The translations under genes and the position numbers were made by a program. This document shows, one piece after another, positions 1 to 10,694 of a DNA stretch of 64,000 bases. Location of the stretch: contig JBBELK010000821.1 of the NCBI GenBank assembly GCA_037783545.1, positions 124,001 to 188,000 of the forward strand, in the 5' to 3' direction. The number at the start of each line of letters is the position of its first letter. The first letter of the stretch is position 1. The notes under the pieces were generated by a model that was given only the letters and a program-made list of their open reading frames with translations, was not told the origin of the DNA and did not search any database. Source of the stretch: Henricia sp. BOLD:AAB3569 (lineage: Eukaryota; Echinodermata; Asteroidea; Spinulosida; Echinasteridae).

Positions 1-209
1 GAAACCAACTAAACAGCTCAGGGATTATACAAATACGCAAGTTTTTTTTTTAATTAAAAATGCCAAAAAAACCCAGATGACTATATTCAGTTCAAATATT
101 CACCTTTCAACCCTGTTTATGTTTTTACGTACATTTTTGAACAATAATTCAGCCTCAGACTGTCAGCCTCAGAATTGCAATAAACCCTATTCACGTGTAA
201 GAATGTAAG

Positions 210-1030
210 ATTGAACTCTTTTCCAGCCTCAATACTGTCTACACACCCGTTTTAAAAACATTTGAAAACATTTGCCAAAAAGTGAATTGACACATTCCCA
301 TCGCCCCCACCCCACCCCCCAACAGAAATTGTCAGAATGCATTAACAGTTTGGACTCTATTATATAGGACTGATTTAGGGGACATGATTGAACTCTTTTT
401 CAGCATCAATACTGTCTACACACCCGTTTTTAAAACATTTGAAAACATTTGTCAAAAAGTGAATTGACACATTCCCATCGCCCCCACCCCACCCCCCAAC
501 AGAAATTGTCAGAATGCATAAACAGTTTGGACTCTATAGGACTGATTTAGGGGACATGATTGAACTCTTTTTCAGCATCAATACTGTCTACACACCCGTT
601 TTTAAAACATTTGAAAACATTTGTCAAAAAGTGAATTGACACATTCCCATCGCCCCCACCCCACCCACCAAGAGAAATTGTCAGAATGCATAAACAGTTT
701 GGACTCTATAGGACTGATTTAGGGGACATGATTGAACTCTTTTCCAGCCTCAATACTGTCTACACACCCGTTTTTAAAACATTTGAAAACATTTGCCAAA
801 AAGTGAATTGACACATTACCATCGCCCCCACCCCACCCCCCCAACAGAAATTGTCAGAATGCATAAACAGTTTGGACTCTATAGGACTGATTTAGGGGAC
901 ATGATTGAACTCTTTTTCAGCATCAATACTGTCTACACACCCGTTTTTAAAACATTTGAAAACATTTGTCAAAAAGTGAATTGACACATTCCCATCACCC
1001 CACCCCCCACCCCCCAAGAGAAATTGTCAG
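210..1030 (+). repeat. 172-bp tandem repeat, about 4.7 copies
   Basis: The phrase TTGAACTCTT recurs at 211, 388, 560, 732 and 905, giving steps of 177, 172, 172 and 173 bp. Each unit carries a pyrimidine run of CCCCCACCCCACCCCCC type. Copies are nearly identical, so expansion is recent. A short frame inside it is not a gene. Confidence 0.9.
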
Positions 1031-1370
1031 TCAAACTTGCGTTTTTGAACTTTTTCTTAGTTTATATGTCTTTTAGTGGATAAAAAATAAGCTTTTATTC
1101 ACCCTGTAAAAATATGACATCTTGTCAAACAAATGTCAAAATAAAGCTTTAAAAATATGTATACATTTTATCATTAATACCATGACGGAAAGGTTATCGG
1201 CAAGAATGACCAAGAAAACCATAAAAATACTGAATCTAATACCATATAGCACACAAACCCCTTTAAGCACATAACCTTATTTTTACAAAAAGCACTTTGC
1301 AGCAACTGAAACGCAAGCATACCTTACTACAATGAATTGAAAACAGGCACAATGGCAAGTAAAAACACGA

Positions 1371-1709
1371 GTCTTTCACGGTAAAGGGGGCATTTTGGCA
1401 ACACAGACCATATTTTCCAAAAAATACCTTTGTCTGGTCTTAAAATAAAAGAAATAAGTTTCAGTTGTTCTGAAGAGATAACTTAGGCCCAAAAAGAATT
1501 ACAAATAGCGTGACAACATGCCTTTCTAAAAATTTGTACATGGGTTTTTTAGAAAGGCATGTTGTCACGCTATTTGTAACCCTTTCCAGGCCCTAGTAAG
1601 TTATCTCTTCAGAACAACTTAAACCTATTTCTTTTATTTTGAGACCAGACAAAGGTATTTCCTCGAAAATATGGTCTTTGTTGCCAAAATGCCCAATTAC
1701 TGTGGAAAT
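1371..1709. mobile_element. Long-palindrome MITE, family 'GGGGGCATTTTGGCAACA', copy 1
   Basis: The left arm (GTAAAGGGGGCATTTTGGCA..., TGACAACATGCCTTTCTAAA) is mirrored by the right arm around about 1540. The same family is found at 54632-55056. It lies downstream of the methyltransferase gene. Confidence 0.8.
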
Positions 1710-1841
1710 GCCCAATTACTGATTATTTCTAAGCTTTACCAATAGGCCCGAAGCCTAATGACATCAGTTTGTTTACATAAATACTTCCCTATGATGTCAT
1801 TATGCATTGGGTCTATTTTTTAAAATCCTCACTGCATATTT

Positions 1842-2122
1842 ATAGACCTTTATTACAGTGCATCCATCTTTGTCTTGTTCCCCATAATAGGTGTCGGGAA
1901 CGACCAGTGCGTCTATGCGACTGTGTGTGTATTCTATTGTTGATAATCACTGTCCACGCTGCGCGCTCTATTGATCGCGCAACGCCTGTGCCATTGTGAT
2001 GCACACAATAAACAATTATTTTTAAAACGGAATCAAACAATTTGTTTCTGCAAGTCTTTCTTTGGGTACGTTCATTTTAATAGGAGAAAAGGGAAGATGG
2101 TTACACCGTGATAAAGGTCTAT
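1842..2122. mobile_element. Non-autonomous TIR element, family ATAGACCTTTATCACGGTG, copy 1
   Basis: Ends ATAGACCTTTATTACAGTG and CACCGTGATAAAGGTCTAT are inverse to each other. The interior matches the copies at 7.2, 49.1 and 55.5 kb, including GCGCGCTCT..GATCGCGC. No coding capacity. Confidence 0.8.
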
Positions 2123-2215
2123 TGTTCTGTGGCTGATTAAAAAAACATAGGTGGAAAAAAGACAAAGACGGAATGACAAAGGGGTGGGGAAATGATAAAA
2201 AGGGTGGGGGAACAA

Positions 2216-2375
2216 ACTTTGGTTCACAAATAGACAGTTTGCACCGGCAGCCATGACAGGGGGCAGGTTTTCTTATTTAAATATTTGATCCATAAAGTGC
2301 CTACTCATGCATGACACACGGAGACAATGTGACTGACCACTCTAATGGCAGCCGTTACAAAGGGTCTGTGGGTCT
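2216..2375. repeat. Fragment of the GGCCATGACAGGGGGCAG interspersed family
   Basis: Contains GCAGCCATGACAGGGGGCAG, the AAGTGCCTACTCATGCATGA core, and GGCAGCCGTTACAAAGGGTC. Related pieces are at 11.0, 27.8, 33.7, 34.5, 38.0 and 43.4 kb. Confidence 0.6.
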
Positions 2376-2638
2376 TTCTATAAATTAGGGGTCCAATGTT
2401 GGTGTTCCCCGTTACATTTTACATCTTGTTTTTGTAAATTCAGGACACATTATTTAAATACTTTCCATCTCAAAGAGTGAGTACATAAAGTACAATTCAT
2501 ACAAAATGGTTTAAAAGCCATTTTAATGATTTTTGTACGAAAAATAACACATCAGGTGTAACGGGGGACACTAAATGTCACACTTTTGGACCCCTTATTT
2601 ATAGAAAGACCCCTATACTACCCGGTGTTACCTATTTT

Positions 2639-4139
2639 CTAGCTTGCAATGCATTTCTTGAGAGATACCAGATCAAATCCAGAGTTTTCAACGAGGTAAT
2701 CGATGAGAAATACTGAATTCATGTAGGTATCTGGCAGGTCTGTATCAAGACTTAGAATACCACCTTTGTGTTTCGTCAGTTCTTCATGTATCATACGCAG
2801 TGCTTTGGGAACCCGTTCTACGTCTCGATATCTGTAGTAGTTATCATAGGTCAGCTTACTGGACCCTGAAATAAAACACGAGAAGATTAAAAAGGGAAAT
2901 TTAGTTTGACAATCAACAATGTGCATGCAGAAAGTACGCCGATGTAAAGTCACAAATGGGTCTTCATCGGCCTGCTATTTGAGAGGTTATTAATTAAAAC
3001 TAACAATTTTTCATTTGAGAAATTCATCTTAAGAGAGATCTGAAGGCTTGGACTTTCAGGCCTTCAGAAACTTGTTTTACAAAAGAGGACTTGGACTTGG
3101 TGGAAAGTCTTAGAGATAAAAGTTGATAAAAGGGACTTAGGCCCTCTAAGATTCATTTTAGGATGTTTGTGAAATGAACCCCTACTCCTTGTAACTTAGA
3201 ATAACAAGTTTTGTGAATTTTCGACCACTTTTATGAAATTTCACAAAAGTGGGCGATACTTCACAAAACCCTTGAGACGTTTTTCACAAAACTTGTGACC
3301 TTTTCACAAAAGTCAACAATTAAAAAAATTTGTGATTGGTAAATTCACAAAAATAGTTGTTACATGTCCCAGGCTGGCTGGGCTCGGCATTTCACTAACT
3401 TAGCCTCAGCCTGAGTTGGTTTCTTAAAAGAGGACCTCATGGGAAAATGTCTTGGGAAAATGTCTTAAGCGGGCCTCCCACTGTGCGATTTCTGCCACGA
3501 AATTCCTACGATTAGGTACGATGGTGTATAGACTCTATACACAATCGTACCAAATCGTAGCTAATCGTTGGAAATTCGTGGCAAAAATCACACAGTAGAA
3601 GGCCCGCTTTAGATACAAAGTTTTTGAAAAGAACCCTGATCTTTTGAATTGGTCCTTGTTGGTCAATTTGTATTTATCTTACCTGTTCTTGCAGGAAACT
3701 CAACAGCAGGTTGTATGATCCTCAACCCACGAGCTCTAGATGTAGCGATGAACTTTGAATCCAAGTTTCCCTGGATTGTTGGCATGTAATAAGCCGTGGT
3801 AATACCCAACTCATGTATCCTGAGTAAAGCACTAACGATGCCCATTCGGAGCCATTCCCACGGCATGAGCTCAAGATGTCCCGGTGGGGTGTGGCCGTCT
3901 TCTCTGATGCCAATCTGGAAATCTTCCGACCACTCCTTAACCACACCCGGGTTCTGCTCTACGAAGTCTCCATAAAGGAACAAGGTGATGGGTAGCCGTA
4001 GCCGATAGCCGGCCAGTGTGGCTACCACTTTGTGAGCTCGTTTAAGATTCATTCCGATAGCTACAATGAGTGAGACTTTACCACCGCCGCTACAGGTGGA
4101 ATAGATATTGCCTGGTGTGCCTGGGGTATCGGCAGGTAC
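2639..4139 (-). CDS. C-terminal NodB-like (degenerate polysaccharide deacetylase) exons 6-7 of the methyltransferase gene
   Basis: These two exons encode residues 298-524. The order of segments follows the NodB fold: a strand (KVSLIVAIGM), a helix, a strand resembling the ATFF region (ITLFLYGDFVEQNPGVVKEW), a FQIGIREDGHTPPGHLEL segment resembling the EIGNHTxxH motif, a long helix, a YYMPTIQGN segment resembling RPPYG, and GGILSLDTD..LIDYLVENSGF resembling the final LLHD and LxxxGY part. The paired aspartates of the first motif are missing and the histidine spacing is off by one. It is therefore probably a pseudo-enzyme or binding domain. I reached this by reading the pattern, not by a profile search. 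Confidence 0.55.
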
Positions 4140-7100
4140 CTAATATGACGGGGGGAAAAAACAGGAAAATATTACTGAGGCAAATCTCACAATACAAATA
4201 CAAATATCGCAAGCAGGACAACCTTTGCCCAGGGCCCAATTTCATTATGCTGTTTAGCAGAAAAGATAGCTTTATAATTTGTTCATGCTTACATAGTAAC
4301 AATTGGCCGAGTACCAATCAAAGGTAATAGAAATGGCATGAGATTTTAGCTGATAACCTGTTTTGCTAAGGGGCCATCCAGAGTTGTCAAAATGTTTATG
4401 GTTCTACAAAGCGTTGGAAGGGGGGCGGGGGGGGGGGGGGGGGGGGGATCGAGGGCCGTGAGGACTTTACATGCACGGTAAAATGTTGACATTTCATGGT
4501 TATGGCAAAATGTTGATAAGTAGTATTTCGGGGCAGAGAGTGGGGGTGGGTCTTGTAAAATACTACGCTCTGTAGTACCGTGAAAATGTTGACAACGTTG
4601 GACGGCCCCTAAGGGCAGTTTTTTTCTACTAAACATCAGAAATGGTTAAATTTTGTTACCTTGCTTCCGTGTATTGCTTCAAAATCATCATATGTTCTTC
4701 TTTCCCCAACCCAGTTTACTATGGAGAAACCTGCTACTTGTTCGATGTCCCCTCTCAACTTGTTCTTTTCTTCTTTGGTCCAGCCTGTTGGTTGACTGTC
4801 GTGGTATTCACCATAGAACCTTGAAAACAAGGGAGGGTGAAAGGAAGGGGAAGGGTTAGGGGGAAGGGTTAGGGTTAGGGGGAAGGGTTAGGATTAGGGG
4901 AAGGGTTAGGATTAGGGGGCGGGGTGGGGGTGGGAGGGGTGAGAGAAAGATAAAAAGAAAAACTGCTGTGTGTTCTATCTCCAAAGGAACTCAGATGCAT
5001 TGACTGACAATGAAACCTCAGTCAAATGTACCTAACTTAAGTTCCATCATAATTTTAACGACAAGAACAAACTGTGCTTAACTCTGTCTTTGTGCTTAAT
5101 TGAGACTTTTAGACTGTCACTTTGAGGACTGAGAGATGTCCACTAACGAAACTCAGAATGCAGCGACTATGGTTTTTTGGCGTTCTTTGAAACCTGAACA
5201 TGACGTCATCACGTCTCAGTCCACGTAGTCAACGTGACAATCTAACAATTCCTACTGTCTTGAGTTTTGACTTATTGAGATTTCTGCTTTGTTAGTATGA
5301 TGAAAACCCTAACCCTAATCTAGCTACACCCTTAATTTGATACTTTAACAATGTTTCGGGAGCACAATCCAAAACAGAAACCAAGTTTAACTCCAGGTGA
5401 CTAACTACCCACAGTCCTATGTTCAATTAATCAAATCATAACACCACACAAGTCTTACTTGTCGATGTAGCCAAAAGCGTCTTGTTTCAGCATATTGCGT
5501 AATATGTCATACTCGGCGCCCTCTACATCCAGTTTTAGGATGATGTAATCTTCTTTTGTAAAGGTATCCTTGATCCAGCGAGCCAAGTCCACAGTGGGAA
5601 TGACTTTGCGGTATGACAGCTTACGGACTCCACCTGTTGGAGAACAAAAATAATCAATCTACACTAGAAATGGGAATTTACGGTTCATTCAGAAACAGTT
5701 TGCACTTCTTTCAAGTGTCTGTTAACCGTTCGGCCGACACTAAAGATTGTTGCTATGCATTTGCAATGTACACAATACCCCTAGGCCCACAAAATAATCA
5801 TTGGACCATTATCTGGTCAATTTTACTACGACCCCATATAAATTTATTTCAGTTTCATGATGAAGTCATTAAGAAATAACCTTCTGAAAACTATTGTAAA
5901 TTGTCTTTGGTTAAACGGTTCAACGGTTAACCGTCCAATTTATTTATTTTATTTATTTACCACATCCAACAGCGGGGGGACCGCCAATTACAGGAATGGG
6001 AGCAAGTGTGGTTGTTTGCCTTGCTCAAGGGCACAGGTGCCACAACCCGTCGCGGCCCGGAATCGAACCTACATTCTAGTACTAGCACAGGAACTTAAGT
6101 TCGACGCACTAGACCGCTCGGCCATAACACCCCAATCCCTAATCCATACCTTTTCTTCCGACGTAAAGTGCTCAAACCATGCTCAAGCCTTTTCCCATGT
6201 TTCTCTTAAATAATGTGTACAGATTTAATTTGTAATGCATTTAGCTTTTGAAAATCACAAACCATACACGTATATAAATATTATCAATGAAAAACATGAC
6301 AATGCCAAAAACCACCTATATCTTTTGATAACCAATTTTCCAGTACTGTTTCTTTAGAATTTGAACCCGAGACCTCTGACTCTCTGTGCAGATGCTCTAC
6401 CAGCTGAGCTACGAGACACAGAGGTATACCAATAGTTTAGTCTCACCTGTTTTTGAGTCTGCCTTTTCTTTATTTGAAACAAACAATGAGCCTCCGCCCC
6501 ACTGCATATCTCTGCCGTTATTGAGACCCTTGTTGGGACTCCATGCAGCTTCAGAATAAGCCGTCATATTGCCTGCAAAGATCATAGAGAACTACTATAT
6601 AACAGGAAAATATTTACACAATATCCTTATACAATAAAGTGATAAAGCGAAAACGTCATCCTTTGTGTATTGCCAAGGTTACTGAGGAAATTGTTTCCTT
6701 GCGCTTTAGCTGTGTCCGTTTCAGTAGTCTATAAAAATTAATAATAATAGTGGGATAAACATTTTAATACCCATTTTTCGTGAGTAGATGTATATTTCAT
6801 TTTGTTTATTTTTCAACATTTTCATAAATTTTCAACTGTTTGTGCTTTCATTTATCAAGCGCCTCGGTAGATTTATCCAAACAGAATTAGGTCTGTCAGC
6901 TGGCCGTATTATAGTCTCTTTAGAATTGATCTTAAAACAGATCAATACGTTTACTTTAGATTACATTACGTTGAATACAACTTAATTAGTGGCAGTACAA
7001 ACATTACCATGATAAAGACAGCACATGGTATGCATGCCACACAGCTGTTGCCTGAAATATTGATTGTTGTAAATCAGTACCATGGTTTTCATTTACCCAT

Positions 7101-9617
7101 GATAAGCTTTTTCATACATATATAATGAACATAAGGATTCCAATCTGTTGCTAGGTGTACATTGTATGGATTATTCATCAATGATGTCTTTGCATTTAAT
7201 AGACCTTTATCACGGTGCGGCCATCTTCCCTTTTCTGCTATTAAAATGAACGTGAATGAGCGAGGCTTGCAGAAAAAATGGTTTGGTCCCGTTTTGAAAT
7301 TGTTCATTGTGTGCATCATAATGCCACAGACGTTGCGCGATCAAGAGAGCGCACAGCGCGGACAGTGATTCTCAACGGGAGATTACACGCGCTAACATAC
7401 ACGCGGTAGCGTATTACCTTCGCACTGCACTGATCATACGTACCCGACACGTAGGCCTACTATGAAAAAAATAAAAAATGGACGCACCGTGATAAAGGTC
7501 TATACCGAGTTGTAACATTTCAGTGTAATATTTTGTTTCTACATTCAGACATTTCAGTGCTACCAGCCATTTTATTTACAATGTGTATTATTTTCTATGC
7601 ATACAGCAGTCCGCAGTGTTTGCATGCTGACAAATTGGCTATTTTGCTTTAGGAAAATCCTTCATGTGTGACTTGTTAGTAATGTAAGATAGCATAGGAT
7701 GTGTTCAATCACTCTATACATTAATCTTGTTGCCATAGTAACGGGTTGAATCCTTGGCTGGTTGGCTAAATCGCTTATAGGCAGTATACATGATTGGTAT
7801 CTCGAAAATCAGAAATGTTCAAAGATTTACGCCTAACTTAAACAATGTAAACATGATGACCGTAGAAAACTTCCCCTGAAATGGATGTCGCAAGTGCTAT
7901 AGTCTTTGAGAAATGAGTAAAACAATTAGTTTTCGTCTCATGAGACGAAAATTCAATTCGCCCCAAAACTATTTCGTCCAAGTGCCATTCCGCCCCCCAA
8001 ACCATTTCACCCCCAAACCAATTGGCCCGAGTGCCATTTCGCCCCAAATCACTTCGTCCAAATACTACATCATACAAATACCACTTCGTGCACAGGCCGT
8101 GGTTCAGGGCGAAATGGTTCGGGGCGAAGTGGTTTTGGGGCGAAATGACTGCAAACCCTTTTTTGACCGTTTTCTCAATAGTTAGACGATGTACGGAGCT
8201 GGTATTTGCTCAGGTTGGTATCTTCAATCACACAGGGGGATAAAACTATTTGTAACAGTTTATCAATCATGTATACTATCTTTAAACAGAGGGTAGTGAT
8301 CCATTGCTTTTAGTGTAGACCGGCCGGGTAGCACTGACAATGTCCAAAAGTAATAATGCATGAAGCACTGTGAAAATGCGACTGCCCTCTATTAATTCCG
8401 CCGTGCATAAGGTCTATAAACTTATACAAAATAGTTTCATGGTATTTCTCGAAATAGCAATGATCCAAACATCTTACTAAGCACATAGTGATATCTTCAA
8501 CATCAGAAAGACAGGCAAATGCCGATGTTTTAGACTACTACGTATTTGTAATCCTCCTTCAGATTCATGGTAATGGAAGAGAAAACCGAAAGTAAAAGAT
8601 GAATGAATATTTCAATTTTAATAGGTGATTTGTTCTGGGAATAATGACCCAAGGACCACTGGGGTGAGTGAACAAATGTCTATGAGTTTGGGAAATCTGA
8701 ATTCAGGGAAAAACAACATGGCTCCATCGGGATTCAAACTGCGGACCCTACCAATTGAGCTATGAAGCCACATTTGTATCAAATCAATTTTAATTGGGAT
8801 TTTTATGTAGACTTACCATCTTTTCCTGCCACGCCGACAGGGCAGTGTAGATGAAGATTTTTATAGGGTTCAAAATACGGCGCCAGTCGATCGTCAATCT
8901 CGAATGAATGAATGATGTAATCACGACCATTGGGGTACGTCTCACGGAAGAGTTGGACTGTGGATGCAACGTTTCCTCCACAGTCAAGAAGGATCTTTCT
9001 TGGACCAGATGTGTTATGGGTTTCGTTGAGTCTGTAGATAGTAACAATAAGTTAGTTAGTCATTATTTACAAAAGGCACAGGTCGTTGCCGAAAATTTAA
9101 ATCGTTATTTTTCACATAAGACACCCCCCACCCCCCAAGTTTTACATGTAAATTTTACGTGTATGTATAAAAATTATGTTATAGTTGGCTACATAGCTGC
9201 TGAGATGGACTTGTGAAGACTTATACTTGTGAAGACTTGTAGAGACTTGTGAGGCCTTCCAGGGACTTGCGAGGACTTCCATGGACTTGCGAGGACTTAC
9301 CGGTACAGGGACTTGTGATGGACCTGAGAGGTCTTTAATAGTCTTGTGTCGGATTGTAAGGACTTTAACCACATAATAAAGTTCTACAAACACGATGCTT
9401 ACGTCTCTTTGTTCATCAGATGCACTTGTGATACCGACAGCATATGGTTATGACTGTAAATAGCCGCTACTTCACGTTCGCTGGGATAGTCTCGATGCGC
9501 TGCATATGTTTCATTGTCTTTGGGTGTCATGTAGTTGAATAATGATGGTGTAAGGCCGATGCAAATGCCCACAACTAAGGCAAAGCCAACTCTCCGCATT
9601 CCTGCTAGTGCACCCAT
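2639..9617 (-). CDS. Type II membrane FkbM-family methyltransferase fused to a NodB-like domain, 524 aa, complete
   Basis: Seven coding exons on the minus strand: 9403-9617, 8817-9031, 6447-6572, 5459-5633, 4660-4819, 3683-4139, 2639-2865. They have GT-AG borders, matching phases and 1575 nt in total. Residues about 8-29 form one hydrophobic segment after a short basic tail (MGALAGMRRVGF), so a type II Golgi/ER anchor is likely. Residues about 72-260 are the FkbM (Methyltransf_21) domain: SAM motif ILLDCGG (85-91), then FEID, and LDVEGAE (220-226). This family methylates sugars or other small acceptors using S-adenosylmethionine; the substrate here is unknown. Residues about 318-520 look like a polysaccharide-deacetylase (NodB) fold, but the FDDGP motif is replaced by VAIGMN, so that part is probably inactive. 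The chosen ATG lies 5 nt inside an acceptor at 9623-9624. If that intron is not spliced, an in-frame ATG at 9645-9647 would add ten residues. The methyltransferase call is firm; the NodB call is inference. Confidence 0.88.
3468..3608. mobile_element. PIF/Harbinger-like MITE, copy 1, TSD TTA
   Basis: Ends AGCGGGCCTCCCACTGTGCG and its slightly diverged inverse (CACACAGTAGAAGGCCCGCT). The flanks are TTA at 3465-3467 and 3609-3611, the 3-bp duplication typical of PIF/Harbinger. It lies in an intron of the methyltransferase gene. Partner at 29979-30128. Confidence 0.85.
4369..4611. mobile_element. MITE, family AGGGGCCATCCAAAATTGTC, copy 1
   Basis: The left end AGGGGCCATCCAGAGTTGTC is inverse to GACAACGTTGGACGGCCCCT. 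It encloses a long G tract (about 4424-4448). Related copies lie at 35143-35326 and 35323-35549. Confidence 0.75.
4845..4918 (+). repeat. Degenerate TTAGGG-like interstitial array
   Basis: Repeats of GGGGAAGGGTTAGGG with GGGTTAGGGTTAGGG inside, followed by a G-rich tail to about 4941. It sits about 30 bp upstream of exon 5 of the methyltransferase gene. Confidence 0.6.
5938..6133 (-). mobile_element. tRNA-derived SINE (group A), internally shortened
   Basis: On the minus strand a tRNA-like head (GGGGTGTTATGGCCGAGCGG, then GGTTCGATTCCGGGCCGCGA) leads to an AAATAAATAAATA tail. The central domain seen in the 16.7-kb copy is missing. Confidence 0.75.
6356..6423 (-). repeat. tRNA-like SINE head or tRNA pseudogene
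   Basis: The minus strand reads GTAGCTCAGCTGGTAGAGCA (A box region) and GGTCTCGGGTTCAAATTC (B box). The anticodon arm does not pair properly, so a working tRNA is unlikely. Confidence 0.5.
7199..7503. mobile_element. Non-autonomous TIR element, family ATAGACCTTTATCACGGTG, copy 2
   Basis: Ends ATAGACCTTTATCACGGTGC and GCACCGTGATAAAGGTCTAT are exact inverses. It sits in intron 2 of the methyltransferase gene. Confidence 0.85.
7783..8277. mobile_element. MITE, family AGTATACATGATTGGTA, copy 1
   Basis: Inverted ends AGTATACATGATTGGTAT and ATCAATCATGTATACT. The interior is rich in CATTTCGCCCC and its inverse GGGGCGAAATG. It lies in the methyltransferase gene's intron 2. Related copy at 31538-31940; partial relative near 62270-62520. 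Confidence 0.8.
8719..8769 (-). repeat. tRNA-like repeat lacking the anticodon arm
   Basis: The minus strand reads TGGCTTCATAGCTCAATTGG and ends CGATGGAGCCA. It matches the tRNA-Asn-like repeats at 18787 and 21402, but the CTGC..GCAG arm is absent. Confidence 0.65.
9215..9335 (+). repeat. Degenerate GGACTTGTGA short tandem repeat
   Basis: Variants of GACTTGTGAGGACTT recur every 10-17 bp. A shorter run is at 16418-16456. It lies just downstream of exon 1 of the methyltransferase gene. Confidence 0.6.
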
Positions 9618-9662
9618 ACTACCTGTAACAAAGAGATACGTGTACATGCTTAAAGGAGCGTG

Positions 9663-9884
9663 ACGAGGGGGGATTTCTTTTAGCGCGCCACCGTGCAGTC
9701 AGTGAAGGGAGGATTCACTCAAAATTACCCCCAAACAGCTTTTTCTCTAAGTGAATGACTTTTCACTCGTAAAGTTGCCATGTGGGTCACTTTGAGTTTG
9801 ACAAAAAGCTATTTGGGGGTAATTTGGAGTGAATCCTCTATAACTGACCGCACGGTGGCACGCTAAAAAAAAATCCCCCCTCGT
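9663..9884. mobile_element. Palindromic MITE with ACGAGGGGGGATTT ends
   Basis: The left arm (AGCGCGCCACCGTGCAGTCA, TTACCCCCAAACAGCTTTTT) is mirrored by the right (AAAAAGCTATTTGGGGGTAA, ACTGACCGCACGGTGGCA). It starts about 40 bp upstream of the first coding exon of the methyltransferase gene, so it may affect that promoter or UTR. Confidence 0.8.
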
Positions 9885-10177
9885 GAAAAAATGGTACGTG
9901 CTGGGTCGCAATTCGGGTAGTCTGGTGCTTGACTCTGTTATACGCGAGCACCATAGCGCAGAGGCAGGACTAGGCCTATAGAATTTTATGCAAATCCAAA
10001 GAAAAATCTCAGAATTTCTTTTACAAGTCGGACGTCACATAAGTTCTAGTGCACTAAGCCTATGGGACAACTCAGAATTATTCTAAGTTTTTGGTTTCTT
10101 CATTAGATTTGTAGGCCTACTTATTGATGTATATTTTTATAATAAATAATTTTAAGGCAAAATTAGGGGTGTCGTTG

Positions 10178-10376
10178 AAACCCGGAGGTCGGAGGTAACC
10201 CGGAGGTAGAATTTGTTGTGACCGTGTAGTACATGCTACAACCTACCTCCGGCTTGTTATTTTAATACTGCGTAGCTCCGGGCCACCGTCAACGCACCAA
10301 CTACACGTTAGCAAAAACAATCTACCTCCGGGTACCTTTGGGTACCTCCGACCACCTCCGACGTACCTCCGGGTTT
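10178..10376. mobile_element. MITE with AAACCCGGAGGT ends
   Basis: AAACCCGGAGGTCGGAGGTA on the left and TACCTCCGGGTTT on the right, with many extra ACCTCCG boxes inside. Confidence 0.65.
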
Positions 10377-10641
10377 TATAAATTTCCCAAAATTAGTGAC
10401 GTCCGAGTAGTCCTAAATTCCTACCCAACGATTTTGATAGGAAAACAAAAATGGTTCTATTGAAAGTAATGCACCTAGCCTAGGCATGCTAGGCCTATCC
10501 ATTGTTTCTCCCACCCCTCCAACAGGTAACCTACCTCTATCGCCTGTTAAGAACAGTTACAGCATGCGTTTATTATGCCAATGAACGAAGAATTACACCT
10601 TTTTCTTCGTGAAAACTTTGCATGTACAGATAGGCCTATGT

Positions 10642-10694
10642 TAGACCCGTGAACGTGGCTTGTTGTAAACTACAACGCCACGTTCACGGGTCTA
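10642..10694. other. Perfect 18-bp-arm hairpin
   Basis: TAGACCCGTGAACGTGGC at 10642-10659 is the exact inverse of 10677-10694. TTGTTGTA..TACAAC extends the stem inwards, and TAGGCCTA flanks both sides. Confidence 0.75.

Larger units (their letters stand above)
1..2638. other. Downstream region of the methyltransferase gene, repeats only
   Basis: I see no gene here. The region holds the 172-bp tandem array (210-1030), a palindromic element (1371-1709), an ATAGACCTTT-type element (1842-2122) and a GGCCATGACAGG-type fragment (2216-2375). The remainder is AT-rich unique-looking DNA. Confidence 0.6.

Noticed and set aside
10642-10694. miRNA precursor
   Set aside because: The stem is too perfect and short and the flanks are palindromic too, which fits a small transposon remnant better. 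Small-RNA data would be needed.
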